Source of the DNA: Diphasiastrum complanatum
Taxonomy: Eukaryota > Streptophyta > Lycopodiopsida > Lycopodiales > Lycopodiaceae
Length of the DNA: 64,000 nucleotides
Direction: 5' to 3'
Assembly: GCA_029204225.1 (NCBI GenBank)
Contig: CM055095.1
Span: forward strand, 24,378,141-24,442,140
Shown: in pieces, positions 46,310 through 59,275 of the stretch
Layout of the letters: each line of letters starts with the position of its first letter
Numbering within the stretch: position 1 is the stretch's first letter
Notes under the pieces: generated by a model
Told to the model about the DNA's origin: nothing
The model's input: the letters and a program-made list of their open reading frames with translations, nothing else
Database searches by the model: none
Position numbers and translations under genes: made by a program

Positions 46310-49062
46310 CAAATCTGTGATCAGTAAGTAGAATCACTGATTTAGGTCATAGGGTAGAGTTCGAGTCTGATCAATGCCAAATTATCGATAGGACAAGTAA
46401 GATCCTTGCACTCGGCAAGAGGCATGGAACTTATATAGATTGGCACATTGTTATTCTGATACCAGTCAAGCCTTGAAAACTTCTGTTTGTCAATAAAGCA
46501 TTAGTATGGCATCATCGATTATGACACTTGAATCATACATCTATTTCATACATGTCAGTCATAGGCATGCAGCAGAAGATTTGTTAGACGTTCGTTCAGA
46601 TATATGTAGTCCAATGCAAACTCCATCATTGCTAGATGCAAAGTATTTTATTACCTTATTGACAAATATTCAAGAAGAACAGCTATTTATTAAGCAGAAA
46701 TCGGAGACTTTCAACAAGTTTCGACAATTCAAAGAGCATGTAGAAAATCAGACTGGTAAAAGAATCAAAGCACTGAGGTCTGACAACGGGGGAGAATATA
46801 TCTCTGCCGAATTCAAGGAGCACTGCCTTAACAACAATATCGAGCAACAATACATTACCTCCTATTCGCCTCAGTCAAATGGTCTTGCTAAGAGAAAGAA
46901 CAGAATCTTAGTTGAATCGACAAAGTGCATGTTATCACATGCGACACTTCCGAAGTCCTTCTGGGTTCAAGCTGCTTCCACTGCAACTTATATTCAGAAC
47001 AGATGTCCTATTAAAGGTCTCTCAGACAAAACACCATACGAAGTTTGGATAGGCTCGAAATATTTTTTTTTATCAAACTTACGAGTTTTTGGATGTATCG
47101 CTTATGCGCAGATTTTGCATGACCTCATGAAGAAGCTCGACTTCCGGAGTATCAAGTCTATTTTCATCAACTACACTATTTTTGATAAAGCTTATAAGTT
47201 GTATGATCTTGTCGAGTCGAAGATATTCACTAGCTGGGATGTCATCTTCATTGAAGATTAGTTTATTGATCTAAAAGGTAAAGGCAAAGCTCATATAGTT
47301 AAACTATTGGACTCTCCCGAAATATTGAAGTCTTTAGTTCCAAAGACAACTATTCCTTTTGAAGGTCCAAGCTCGTCTACTCCCGACGAACAACTTATCA
47401 ATGACAAAGCTGAAGATGGTGATGTTGCAGTTCAACAACTACAACATGATGAAGATCAACTTCGATCATCACCCAAAAGATCGACAAGGGTTAGCAGACC
47501 ACCTAACATGTATATTGATGAGTCTGCAACTTACTTTCTTCAAAAGAAGAGGCACTCGGTTATCCCGATTCCGATCTCTAGAAAGAAACTATGGATAAAG
47601 AGTATGCATCTCTTATAAAAAACCAGACTTGGACAATCGTCGAGTTACCTGCCAGCAGAAATGTAGTTGACTACAAATGGTTGTTTAAATCAAGTACAAG
47701 ATAGATGGAAGTATCGATCGAAGAAAGGCTTGACTTGTAGCCAGAGGATTCTCTCGGGTACATAACGTCGACTACATTGAGACCTTCAGTCCAGTAGTTA
47801 AACATTCTTCTATCAGACTTCTATTGTCATTTGCTGCTGCAGCAGATTTGGAAATACATCAAATGGATGTACAGACAACATATCTTAATGGAGTTATCAA
47901 AGATGACATTTACATGGTGCAACTTGAAGGTTACAATATCGAAGGTAAATACAATCTTGCATGCCAAACTTCATAAAACACTTTATGGCTTGAAGCAATC
48001 TGCTCGAGCATGGTTTCAAAGGATCAATATTTTCCTTATTGATAATGGCTACATACCAAGCTCTTCAGATTCGAATGTCTACTTCAAGTCAGTGCAACAT
48101 GTGGATGATACATTGCTAAGATAATGCTATCTTCTGAATTCGACATGACTGATCTGGATGAAGCTCATTACTATCTAGGTATTCCAAAGAGAGAAAAAAG
48201 AAGTTGATCTATATTTCTCACCAAAGATACATTCACAATATCTTACTCAGATATAATCTGATGAATCGCAAATTAGCTCTCTCACCAATGGATCCAAGAC
48301 TCAAGATGTCGAAGGACCAGTGTCTATGAACAATCGAAGAGAAGGAACAGATGCGTGAGTATCTTTATCATTCAATAATAGGATCTCTTATATACGTGAT
48401 GATCTGTACCAAACCATACATAACTTTTTTAGTCAGTTTCTTGAGTCAGTATATGACCAATCTTGGTATAACACATTGGAAAGCTCTTATCAGAGTCATG
48501 AGATATCTTCGAGCTACTATGAACTTTTACATTTGTTATGAAGGAGTCGACAATGACAAGCTCAATATTCTCAGTGGTTACTCAGATGCAAGTTGAGCAG
48601 GAAATGTAGACACTCGTAAATCCACTTCTGGATTTATATTCTTCCTCAACAATGGTCCTATTCTATGGAACAGTCACAAGCAAATTTCGATAGCTCTATC
48701 TTCCACTGAATTAGAGTATATTGCAGTCTCTCAAGCTACAAAGGAAGCAATATGGTTGAGAAACTTACTTTTAGATATCAGTCTGAATCAATATGCTCCG
48801 ATAATTCTATTTTGTGATAATCAAAGTGCCATTGCTTTATAAGCCAACCCTAGATTTCATTCTAGGAGTAAGCACATTGAAATTCAGTATCACTATGTCA
48901 GAAACAAAGTTCTTGACAAAGAGGTTGACTTGCAGTACTGTCGAACGCAAGATATGACAACATATATTTTTACTAAAGCATTAAGCTTGGATGCACACAC
49001 AAAATTTTGTGCAAAACTAAGTTTGAATATCAAAGCATTCATGGATTTAGATTAAGGGGGAG
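46310..49062 (+). pseudogene. Ty1/copia 3' half: protease end, integrase, RT, RNase H
   Basis: Begins within the protease-to-integrase linker, right after the family X LTR. Integrase 46680-47240: LRSDNGGEYIS is present, but the catalytic Glu position reads Lys in SNGLAKRKNRI. The RT (47590-48600) is broken by frameshifts and stops: NQTWTIVELPASRNVVDYKW, LHKTLYGLKQSARAWFQRI, then VDD close to YFKS with the segment between apparently deleted. RNase H (48590-49050): DTRKSTSGFIFFLNN, ALSSTELEYIAVSQATKEA, FCDNQSAIAL, HSRSKHIEIQYHYVR. A purine tract aaggggga at 49054-49061 precedes the LTR. Confidence 0.85.
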
Positions 49063-49680
49063 TGTTGGATTATTCTCATGATGATCGACTAACCGTTTTT
49101 AATCTTCATCCACTACATTATCCAGCTCTGCAGTTTTATGCATGTTTCTACACAGTTTGCAGAAATACACGAAAATCGCTCATAGGTGGATTCCACAAGT
49201 AAATTTCCAAGAAGTACTAACTGGACGGATTCCAACTCACTATGGCCAGCTGGCCATTATGATCTACGACCTAATCAGCTGTCCTACTGGACTCCCATTA
49301 TCTGCTTAGTATTAATATCTGATCATACTTCTACATTTTAATTCAAGCAATTCATTCATGCAATGTATTGAAGTAGAATTTAGCAGCTCTCTCAAGCTTT
49401 CAAGCTTGAACACTCTTGAGCATTCTAGCTTAGGTCTTTAGAGTTTTGCTATTAGCGCTCACTACTTTTCAGCTGAAGTGCAAATCAGACAAAGCCTAGG
49501 GTACGTGGTTTTTATCCGCAATTGTTTTGTGCTCATCATTTTGCTGAATCAATCTATTCTTTATTGCGTTCAGTATTATGTCAGAATCTTTGTGATATCA
49601 TATTGCTTTTGTCTGATAATTCAATTCTTCATTGTTTGGCTACGTAATCACTTTAGCTCTGATAATTTCAAAGTTAGTTG
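49063..49680 (+). repeat. 3' LTR of the copia element (right end uncertain)
   Basis: Starts with TGTTGGATTATT directly after the polypurine tract. Its 3' end could not be fixed because no second LTR copy is in the window. Confidence 0.6.
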
Positions 49681-50188
49681 CTAAAATATTGAATGTGACT
49701 CTTGTCATTATGTTTTGTTCAATATTGATAGGCGTAGTCATGCATTAGGAAAGCAGGCTCATTACGCTGTGCACAATAAGTCGTTCACAAGTTTTGACTT
49801 GTCGTTATTGCATTACACCTCTTTCCAACAGTATGCACATGACATGACCTTCTTGGCAGCGACAAAGACACGGTGGGATGATTGTTTGCATGATTTGACA
49901 TTCGATCGAAATCTGTTGTTGGCGTCGTGGTAGGTAAAGGACCAGTTACCATTGGAAAGGCTTTACTATCGAGTGTCAATTATCGGTGGATCGTGGGAAA
50001 GCAAGTTCGTGACATGGATGACGCGAAGGGGCACAAAACTGTTTTTTGCCACACTCGCAGGACCAGAACATTGCATGGCTGGAGTTCATGGAGAAAATCA
50101 CATTACATCTAATAAAGATTCACCATGAAGCAAATAAGAGTTCTCAATAAAGCAACATTTGCAAGTGCCATGGTTTGGTGGGGGATAC
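49681..50188 (+). other. interior remnant ending in a polypurine tract
   Basis: Non-coding or badly decayed sequence. It ends in ggtttggtgggggatac immediately before TGTTGG, so it should be the 3' interior end of a retroelement. No domain could be read. Confidence 0.4.
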
Positions 50189-50620
50189 TGTTGGAGCTTG
50201 GTGGGACATTACCATACCATGTATATAGATAAGATTGATCTAGAGTAGGGAATAAGTGTGAGGGATTTGGCACCTTGCGTGTGTAAGTTCAACCAATGAT
50301 CACATAGTTATTTATTAATAGACAACAATAAAGGAGACTTTTAGGTTATTTATGGGAGCAAATGGTTTACAGGCCTAAAAGTCAAGCTAGTGAATAAAGT
50401 GTTCCTCCCACTTAAATTCAAATTCAAATAATAAGGGAGGTACAGATTGGCCAATAGCCATTGAGGCCAAATGCCCAAAATTCACTGTAAATAGTGGTAC
50501 ATTGTATTTCATTTTTCATGTTCAATAAAAAAAATAATTATCCCTAATTTCATTAAAAATGATGGGAAAACCCATGATCAAACAAGAAGATTAAAGTATT
50601 TAAAATAAAAAAGGTGATAC
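50189..50620 (+). repeat. LTR related to the composite insertion's LTR (right end uncertain)
   Basis: Starts TGTTGGAGCTTGG. The phrase gtagggaataagtgtgagggatttggcac, then ttgcgtgtgtaag, parallels the one at 22395-22440 and 41082-41125, so the LTRs are related but distinct. A ttcaataaa polyadenylation-type motif lies near 50520. Confidence 0.6.
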
Positions 50621-50719
50621 CATTTTGGAAATTGGATGTCCTTGCTTCTCCTCTTCATTGTCATATGGTTTTGCTATTTTGGATTTATCAGTTGTTAGAT
50701 TTGATTTTTTTTGCTATTT

Positions 50720-50720
<1 letters not shown>

Positions 50721-50769
<49 letters not shown>
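50721..50769. repeat. (AG)n microsatellite, about 49 bp
   Basis: Pure AG run. Confidence 0.97.
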
Positions 50770-50773
<4 letters not shown>

Positions 50774-51150
50774 GGATATTTAGGATTAGTGGATGTAGAT
50801 GTTAGGTTGTCATTGTTGTCAAAGGATTTTAATTGACAATAGTATGTTTAGCTAATTAACAGTTCAATTTGTTTGCTGTTTTTTTTTTATCACACTGCTT
50901 GTTTACAAATTGATTGTTGAAGGATTTTAATAGGCAATAAATAGTATCTACCTATGGATTGAGAAGGCAATGTAGGGAAAAGAAAAATGACAAACCTTAA
51001 AAATGTTATTGGATATTGGACGGGAACTTTAAAAAGGTTGTCTAGAAGAGGAAAATTGGATGGTTGTACACACACAAATCATCACATGCGTGTACACACT
51101 CTCTCTCCCATAAATTTGCACCATGACTAAGGGTTTAGTATTTACCCTTA

Positions 51151-51161
51151 TAAAAAGGGCT
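51151..51161 (+). promoter_or_regulatory. TATA-like element
   Basis: cttataaaaagg followed by gctcacc and a CA-rich stretch looks like a plant core promoter, upstream of the triplet-repeat ORF region at 51300-51640. Confidence 0.35.
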
Positions 51162-51366
51162 CACCCTACATCGTCATCCCTTCACATCACATCACCTCAC
51201 CTAGCATTCTTTGGATTAGGGTAATATAGGGCAAAATAGGCTGATTCAAAATATTTTCAAAAGCATGCACGTGGCAGGCTGTGATTGGCATGTCTTAAAC
51301 CTCTAGGTTATCTTGAAAAGCCCTCATCCATGTCTTCTTCGCTTCTATTTTTTTGATCCATTCCTA

Positions 51367-51397
51367 CCTCCTCCTCCTCCTCCTCCTCCTCCTCCTC
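51367..51397. repeat. (CCT)n trinucleotide repeat
   Basis: About ten CCT/CTC units. Confidence 0.95.
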
Positions 51398-51489
51398 GAC
51401 CTGCTCCTTCGCATGCATTGGTAGTGCAGAGGCTGTGCACAGACACCTTTGCTGTGGAGGCTTTGCTGCTAGCAGCACCAGAAAAAACC

Positions 51490-51516
51490 GCAGCAGCAGC
51501 AGCAGCAGCAGCAGCA
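51490..51516. repeat. (GCA)n trinucleotide repeat
   Basis: Nine GCA units. Confidence 0.95.
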
Positions 51517-51639
51517 AGAAGGTTGCTTCCATCTGTAAGGTGTGTAAGAAGCAAAATAATTCCTATGATTCTATTTGCTACGAAGACTGGTCTTGTAGAT
51601 GAATGCGAATGCCAATGTAGAAGCATATGTTATCGATGA

Positions 51640-54600
51640 AAGGCGGAGTTGAAATTGCATGGAAACTAGGAGACACTAGTCTTACAAAAGCATGCACGTT
51701 TTTTTGTAACAGTCATAGGCATGATTTTTGTTAGGGTTTCTCAACGCTGTTGTTACCAGGCTGCTGAGCTCCATCTCAGCGTCTGCTTTATAAACGGATT
51801 GGTTCAGATTAGATATTAAGTTATGGTGTCAAATGGAGCTCACCCACGTGGCCCCTCTGGAATGATCGATGGTTTTTAGTGAATTGGATGTTTGCTAAAA
51901 ACCCTAACCCGAATTACTGCGTGAACCCTGCAGCATTCAGGAAATACCCTCTCTCCATCACTGCGCATATTCTCTCTAAATTTTTCCCTCCCTGGGCCGG
52001 TTCTCCTGGTCATTATTTGGAAAGTAACCCTACGCTTTCTTTAGGGTTTCTGAAAGATTATACTACAAACAGTAATTCACTGCTAGTAATATGAGCAGGT
52101 TCATTCAATTTTAATATCTACTTAGTGGATAAAGGCATACCTCAAGCCGAGGCTTTTTAAACAAGGCACTTTTTAAAAATATCCCAATCCTGACTTGTTA
52201 CGTGGTCCACTTCAGCGTTCGAGAAACGCCCCTCCCCATCAATGCATATATTCTCATACTTTCATGGATTTGGGTTTATGATTCTATATGTAACAAAGCT
52301 TCCGTCTCACTGCTCATGTGGCGCTTGGTGACAGTTTTTCGCAGTTTTACTTGAAAGGCTTGTTGAGGTTTGGGTTGTATGAGCTCCTTTGACAAGCAAT
52401 GAGAGAATCAATCTGTTATTCTCGTTACCAGCTGGGAGCAGTCCATCAAATAATTGGAAGGTTCCATTGTAAATACCATATGTGGCTTTAGAAGGAATAT
52501 GCGCTCCTGTTGGCATCTTGCCCAAGTGATAACAAATTTGAGGCCTTTTGGTAAATAAATTAGGCTATGGGCCTAGCCCATTTTAATGTAATGTCGTAGA
52601 AAGTAGCGTAAAGTACAAGCTTGTCATGCATGTAGCTCCTTCGTTAGCTTAAGCTAAATAGTATTCTGTTAAGTTAGATAAACCTCGAGAATAAGTGGGC
52701 CAATGTGAGGTGGCCACACAAGCGTCTTATTCTCATAGTATGTAAGGTTTGTATTTTGAGATCTGCTCCTTCATTTTCTCATTGGGAAAGTTTAGGTCTC
52801 TCCCTTCTTTTGCTGTCTCCTAGTCTTTTTTTCTATCTCCCTCTTGCTGTTCATCTCTTTTCCGATCTTCTCCTTCCCCACATCTTTCTGCTCCACTCCT
52901 TCCTTACCCACTTACTGGCTCCTTCTCTCTCATGCCTTCTCACTCTCTTTTCAGCATAATAATGGATGTTGCATTTCCTATTCAAGTAGACTAACTTAAA
53001 GTAGTTTTGGGTATCATTGCTTTGTTTTGTTGTAGATATTGGCACGCTATAGTAGTTTAATGCTCTTTTGTTGTGGAAACTACCTTCCAGTGTAGATAAC
53101 ATTCTTTTGTGCATAAGGTTTACATTCTTTTGGTGAGATCGATGTGAGATAGCTCCTCATTGGATCGAACCGTTTTATGCTATGCAACACTAACAGTTTC
53201 AAACAGAAGCCCTCCGTAGTTTGCCAAGAATCTTGCAACAATTTTACAATTTTTGTATATGGTGCCATCAAACCAATTGAGGGGCCAAGGGAGTCCAATG
53301 GTTGTGATTAAAGGCTTGTCAACAATTTGTTTGAGGTTGCTAGACAACCATCAACTCTTGGATGGGTGCATGTGATTATGGTAGTTGAAGGATATGGCTA
53401 TGTCCTTGGGTTGAATTGGGACCGTTAACAAACTAGTGGGATCGAAATTGTTGATAATGGCTTGGGTGGTTGGGAGGAGCATGCATTCCACTTATTGGTG
53501 TGGAGAAGTACAATGATGCACACTTGAGTCCTCCGTAACAATCCAAACACAGAGTATCAAGAAGATATCATGGCCTGTTTAGTAAACGACAAAATATGAT
53601 GCAAACCTTTCAAGTTGTACACTCAATAATCAACACAAAGAGGCCAACAAAGGCATGTGCACTTTCGTGCACTCACAACCATGACTGCATGGGTCATCTC
53701 TGAGCTACATTCAACCATAATAAGGACAGAGACACCTTCATTTAGTACCAATCAAGATAGTAGAAAAGTAGACAATGATTCACAATCATGCAAGATTTCA
53801 ACACATGCCAATTGAAAGGAAGGATGTCTAGATGCCACTCATGCCACACTCTCCAACATCGTACTGTTGTGAACTAGAAAGATGTTAATTGCAAGTAAGA
53901 GATATCCATTAGAGTACACTTGGATGAGATATATGATGCAAAAAATTGCGACATTTAGAGCTCACTCATGGAGGGAGATCACTTTGTCCTAAGCCTCAAC
54001 CTATATCTCAATTCTATGAAGGCAATGGAATCGATCGTCATAGTTACTCAATCTAATCAACAAGATCGATGTGCACAACTACTAAGGGAGAGATGGAATG
54101 ATTTACTCTATAGTGGCAATTTGATTGCTCACTACATTTGGCAATTAGGATGCATAGTTCATTCGGGATCAATGTTCTTGGGGCTCTTTGAACCTGCCAA
54201 TATGAGCGGGAAAGAATAAGCCCATTTAGTATCGAACATTGCAAAGCAAACACTTGCCATAGGAGTTATCCAACTAGAACAAGGAGAAAGAAACAAGAAT
54301 TACATTTGTGTTCTCCATACAATCACTTGGGAGGTAGCAATAGCAATGTGTTAATTGACCTCCACGCACCTTGTCCACTTTCGTCACCTCACAACAACAT
54401 AGAAGAAGAATGTTTCCTCCATGTATATTGCCCTTATAGAAGACGTGAAGGAGTGGGTGAACTATAAGAGAAGGCATGATTCCTCTTCCAAGCTCCCAAG
54501 ATACATAGTTATCTTTGGAAGTTATGCACCCAATCTCCAATGAGAACTATACTTTTGCCTTTTGGGTCGCAAAATTATTGAAAAGTTTTTTGACCTCTCG

Positions 54601-55383
54601 TCTTGCATATCTCTATGATTTGGGCTTGCTTTTTACCATGAGAATATAGCATTTTGATGGCTTTTTTTTGTTCCAAAAGGTGTTAATCCTTCTTTTTAGT
54701 ACGAAGCCCAAGCTATTCATAATTATTGGCTCACCAAACTTGAATCCCCATTGAGCATTACTTGATCTCTGGGTTATCCAATGAGCAAACAATATGTTCT
54801 TTTACTATGAGTAGTCAATATATTCAATTGGCTTGTAGTCGTCCTAAGGTGGGTTGACTAGAAAGAGGGAGGAGGGCGTGGGCCTCCTTGAGGAAGAAAT
54901 CTCCCTTACATATCTAGAAACTATTGAGATGTCATCACCAACTTAAGTCTTATGCCACATGACATGCACACTTGGCCACTTGGACCTAAATTGCACCTAC
55001 TTATTTAACAACAAAGAGAGGCACCATGTCTTTACAACTAAACTACCCTTTGACAAATTTATAACATAAAACTATGTAAGTGCCTAGTCAGTAGGGTTGA
55101 AGTAGGCTTTTTGGCACTTGGAGTTGAAATGTCTCTTGATCTGCCTCCTTTGAGAGTTGTTCACTGGAATCAATAACTAGAAGATACTCACTTTTACCAT
55201 TGTCCTCATGCTCTTTCTGGGGTGCATGGTCTCAAGGCAACATCTCTACTTAGAATTTCTTTCTGGTCTCGAGATTGTACAATATGTACGCTTTTACTTC
55301 CCAATATATCCTAAGAATATACACCTAACAGATTTTGCGTCTAGCTTCTTCCTATCATCCTTGGATGTGTGTGCATAGGCATG
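51640..55383. other. long stretch without a supported gene
   Basis: Only short frames on both strands. 52740-52960 is pyrimidine-rich on the plus strand. 53500-55300 is AT-rich and may be old retroelement interior or LTR sequence flanking the copia to its right, but no domain or LTR boundary was recognised. Confidence 0.3.
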
Positions 55384-55490
55384 TAAGTTTAGTAGGCCTA
55401 ATATAATAAATGACCATGGTTACACAACTCTCGACCTTTTGGGTCAAAGTACCATATGGTAATGTAAGCAATTCCATTTACATTCCAACA
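55384..55490 (-). repeat. truncated 3' LTR of the minus-strand copia
   Basis: Almost identical to 59169-59275. Homology stops at about 55384 (forward taagtttagtagg). Confidence 0.85.
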
Positions 55491-55618
55491 CCCTCCTTAA
55501 ATGGAAACGCATAACATAACATGAAGTAACTTCTCGAAAGAGAAAAATGCAACTTGCTGTCCGAACTTCATGTCACCAAATAAACTTCGCACTGAAGTAG
55601 TCGAAATCTCATCCCCAA

Positions 55619-57012
55619 TCATGTCCAACATATAAAAGGAAAAGAATTTTGTAATAATGAAGCATCAAGTCGAAGGGTGAGGATTTGCATGCTCCATCCG
55701 AAGTAGGGAACCAACATAAACTCGGCAATAAGTCGAATCATGGACTGGTAATCCCTCATAGGCTCCCACATCATTTGAAAAAACTTCTTACCATAAGGAC
55801 AATAAAAAAGAGTACCAAACTCTTTTGGCATCACATCCTCCCAAACCTTACCATCAATGACTTGCTCACATAGAATAGGCAATGTACCAAGATCATGATG
55901 AAGAGTAAGTGTAGAACCAAAAAAATCAGCAAAAGGTACTGATTTTAAAGATGCACGTGCCTTCCCTTCGTAGTAAGACATTTCTTTGCTGTCCTGCAAA
56001 GTCTCCAATAGTCGACAAGGAACTGTTATGGGCTGTTCAACACTTTGCTGCCCAAAGTTCCCAGCATGGACCATGTTGTCCATAACCTTCCACAGGCTGT
56101 TCCTGAAGCATAATGGACTGCTCATGATGTAAAATGGGCTGTAAATGACCAAAAGAAGATGACTGAACCTGCTGTCCAACGTCTTCATCATAAAAATTTG
56201 GCAAACTATCAAAATATGCATCAACGATGGTGTCATCAAAGCTGTCCCTCGAAGAGGCATGGGATGACATAGAAGATTCTTCAAATAATGAAAAATTCTC
56301 TCCAGGCAAATGCTCACTCTTAACACTTTGAACAAAAGTACAAAAATTTAAGCACTCCAAAGTGTGCTTAAATTTTTTGGCCCTTGCTAAAACATCAAAT
56401 TGAAAAGGTTTCGCATGAAACTTTTCACTAGTGCATCCATCATATGCATCAACTTGTGGTGACTTGAAAGAAGAAGATTGTTTCAACATCAGCTCAATGT
56501 ATCGTTGTTGAGAGATGAAGATTCCAGCCCCATTTGGAAGATCAACAAGAACCCAAGTGTGGTTCTTCATGAGTGAGTTATACTCCTCTTGCATCGCATC
56601 CTCCCAACATTTTACTCCTCTGGCCTGCTCATAAAAAACAGGTTCTACTACACCATCCTCAATAGAAATAAGAGCAAAATCAGAAAAATCAGCAAATTTT
56701 ACTGATTTAGTAGAGGCACGAGTCTTCCCTTCATAGAAATGATCCACTTTGCTGTCCTGCAAAGTCTGCAACAACCATTTAGGGACTGGTTTGGACTGTC
56801 CAACAGCCTTACCTTTGTCAACACTTTGCTGCTGTTCAAAGTGTTCCGAACTTGGACCTTGCTGTCCAATGTTTTCCAAATTTGGACCTTGCTGTCCAAT
56901 GTCTTCAACAGGCTGCTCTTCACCATAAATAGGTTCTTCTTGATGAACTATGGGCTGCAAAATTGAAGAAGTAGTGGGCTGTCCACTAGAAGTAGATGGC
57001 AATCCCTTCTCT
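55619..57012 (-). pseudogene. copia integrase-RT linker with internal duplication and RT deletion
   Basis: The linker reads, on the minus strand, STSSGQPTTSS, Gln/Glu-rich repeats, then FYEGKTRASTKSVKFADFSD and the start of RT (CWEDAMQEEYNSLMKNHTW). At about 56521 the RT start is joined in frame to a C-terminal RT piece (IFISQQRYIELMLKQ), so the polymerase core is absent. A second, diverged copy of the linker (YYEGKARASLKSVPFADF, EQPVEGYGQHGP) follows about 763 bp further on. No catalytic Asp pair is present. Confidence 0.75.
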
Positions 57013-58797
57013 TCATGATTTAGATGGCAAAACCAAATCTGGAAATATTTCAACATATGCATCATGGGGGAAGTCCCCTTTCATGACATGAGTGGGCGCA
57101 ACATCATAGGAGGTCTTTTCATAAAAAAGAACATCATGACTCACTATGATTTCATTAGTATCAATATTGAACAACCTATAGCCCTTGCTTTCACTACTAT
57201 AGCCAACAAATATGCATTTAACTCCTTTATCATCAAGCTTGGTTCTTAGCTTATCGGGAATGAAAGCATAAGCCGTGCAACTAAAGATGCGTAAGTGAGA
57301 AACAGTAGGCTTCTTATCATACCAAACTTCATAAGGAGATAATACTTTCAAGGCTTTAGTAGGACACCGATTACTAATGTAAGCCACCGTTATAACCGCT
57401 TCAGCCCAAAACTTGTGAGGTAGGCCCTTTGCCTTGAGCATGCATCAAGCCATCTCCATGATAGTGCGATTCTTTCTTTCGGCAACACCATTTTGTTGAG
57501 GTGTGTAAGGGGTTGTCATTTGATGATGGATACCTTTGCTTTGAAGATAAGTACCGAACGTATTCTTTATATATTTCCCTCATTGGTCGATACGTAAGAT
57601 CTTCAAAGAGTGCCCAAACAGATTTTCTATAAAAAATCCTTAAAGCGTTGAAAAACTTTAGATTTTGCCTTCATAGGATAAATCCATGTAAATCTTGAAA
57701 GGTCATCAATAAAAGTAACAAAGTACTTACACCTTCCGATGGATCGGTCCTCATTGGACCACATACATCACTATGAACCAAATCAAATTTGCCATCAGCT
57801 TGAATAGTTCCATCAATTGGAAAAGCTTGCCTTTGAAATTTTCCAAGTATGCATCCTTCGCATACATGTCCTTCGGGATGTTCAATATTAGGAATGTTTT
57901 CAACCATATTGAATCTCTTCAACATCTTCAAGCTAGCAAAGTTGAGATGTCCAAACCTAGCATGCCATAATTCAGCCAACTCCAAAGAATGTGAACTTGA
58001 TGCAACAAGACAAAAAGATGATGAAGCTCTTCGCTCATAGGTATCTATAAGGAACAATCCACCACGTAATGTTCCCGAAGCAATGATCATAAGAGATCTC
58101 TTTGGGTCTTTGATAAGACATTTGTCTACTTTGAATTCCACAACCAATCCTTGGTTCATAATTGTAGACACCGAAATGAGATTCTTTTTTATTTTTGGAA
58201 CATAAAGTACATTACGAATGTACTTCTCCTCACCATTGGGTAAGATTATGGGGATCATTCCAATACCTTTGATAGGATAAGAGGTGTTATCAACACCTTG
58301 AACTTTACTTCCATCATGCACTTTTACAAGCTTTGTGAAGACTTCTTTGTGATAAGTCATATAACGTGTGGCACTGCTATCAATCACCCGATCAATAGAT
58401 GAAAAAACAGCAACTTGTAAAGCTGAAGATGAGCTGTTTTCTGCTGAAAAACCAGCAAGATTTGAAGTGGCAGAAATCTCGTCTTTAGGAGAGATCAGAT
58501 TATTAGTGACAAAAGCATAATCATTATTGAAAAGATTATCCTCCTTTTCAAATTGTTGTTCCAAAGTAATGATTGCGGTACTTGTATCGTTACCTTTCTC
58601 TTTTTCCTTTGCAAGCCTCTTCCTACATTCTTTGATGTGATGCCCAAACTTCTTGCAATAGTGGCACTTACCCTTCTTCTTGGAGCCTTGATCTTGAGCT
58701 TCCTTAGATTTTTGATCATCTTTGGAAGTGTTGAAAGAAGGCTTCCCTTTCCACTTGCCTTTGCCTTTGCCTTTTGCAAAGAAAGCTCTGATACCAT
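57013..58797 (-). pseudogene. copia nucleocapsid, protease and integrase
   Basis: From the primer site inward on the minus strand: a Lys-rich stretch and knuckle CHYCKKFGHHIKEC (about 58670-58625), protease motif reading DSSATRYMT instead of DSGATRHMT, then VLYVPKIKKNLISVSTI. Next come the gag-pre-integrase (LWHARFGHLNFASLKML, CEGCILGKFQRQAF) and the integrase start SDVCGPMRT. Frameshifts follow between 57740 and 57440, and the integrase C-terminal part (SNRCPTKALKVLSPYEVWYD, CIFVGYSSESKGYRLFN) ends near 57013. The Gly-to-Ser change in the protease triad and the frameshifts make it inactive. Confidence 0.85.
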
Positions 58798-59275
58798 GTA
58801 GGAAATAGCAGCCTAAGGATCCAGGATCTTAACTATTCAATCACACAAAGCATTCTCAAAAGAAAGAGAGAAATGGCTAGAAACCCTATTGTAGAAACTC
58901 GTGGACAGCCAAGGAGAGTAGTCAGTATTGCTTACAAAAGTGTCTCATACAAATGGGATGCACACTTATATATAGTCCAAGATGACTATCTAACTTCATG
59001 ACTATTGGCTATCCAACTACTTGACTATTGACTATCCAACTTTCTATAAGTTACATAGAAAGAATAAGGTACCTCCAATATGTCAAGTTGGGGTACTTAA
59101 TGTCACAATTAGGCCTAGTGGACCCATGAGTCCCTACCAAGTTAATTTCATACTAACTTAGCTAACTCTAAGTTTAGTAGGCCTAATATAATAAATGACC
59201 ATGGTTACACAACTCTCGACCTTTTGGGTCAAAGTAACATATGGTAATGTAAGCAATTCCATTTACATTCCAACA
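58797..59275 (-). repeat. 5' LTR of the minus-strand copia (479 bp)
   Basis: Forward TGTAGGAAAT ... TTCCAACA, with a TATA-like ttatatatag at about 58970-58979. The primer site follows directly on the minus strand. Confidence 0.88.

Larger units (their letters stand above)
51313..51639 (+). other. possible small ORF with triplet repeats, unassigned
   Basis: Three frames stay open for parts of it because of (CCT)n at 51367-51397 and (GCA)n at 51490-51516. One frame gives a Cys- and Ser-rich peptide ending in SICKVCKKQNNSYDSICYED; another gives poly-Pro and poly-Ala. A TATA-like site lies 150 bases upstream. I do not recognise a protein, and the repeats alone can keep frames open. Confidence 0.25.
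55384..59275 (-). mobile_element. Ty1/copia element with large internal deletions
   Basis: 5' LTR 59275-58797 (starts TGTTGGAATG), primer site TGGTATCAGAGC at 58796-58785, interior, then a polypurine tract (complement of 55491-55500) and a 3' LTR reduced to about 107 bp (55490-55384). Gag up to the zinc knuckle is missing, so the primer site is almost directly joined to the nucleocapsid region. Most of RT is also missing. Confidence 0.88.
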
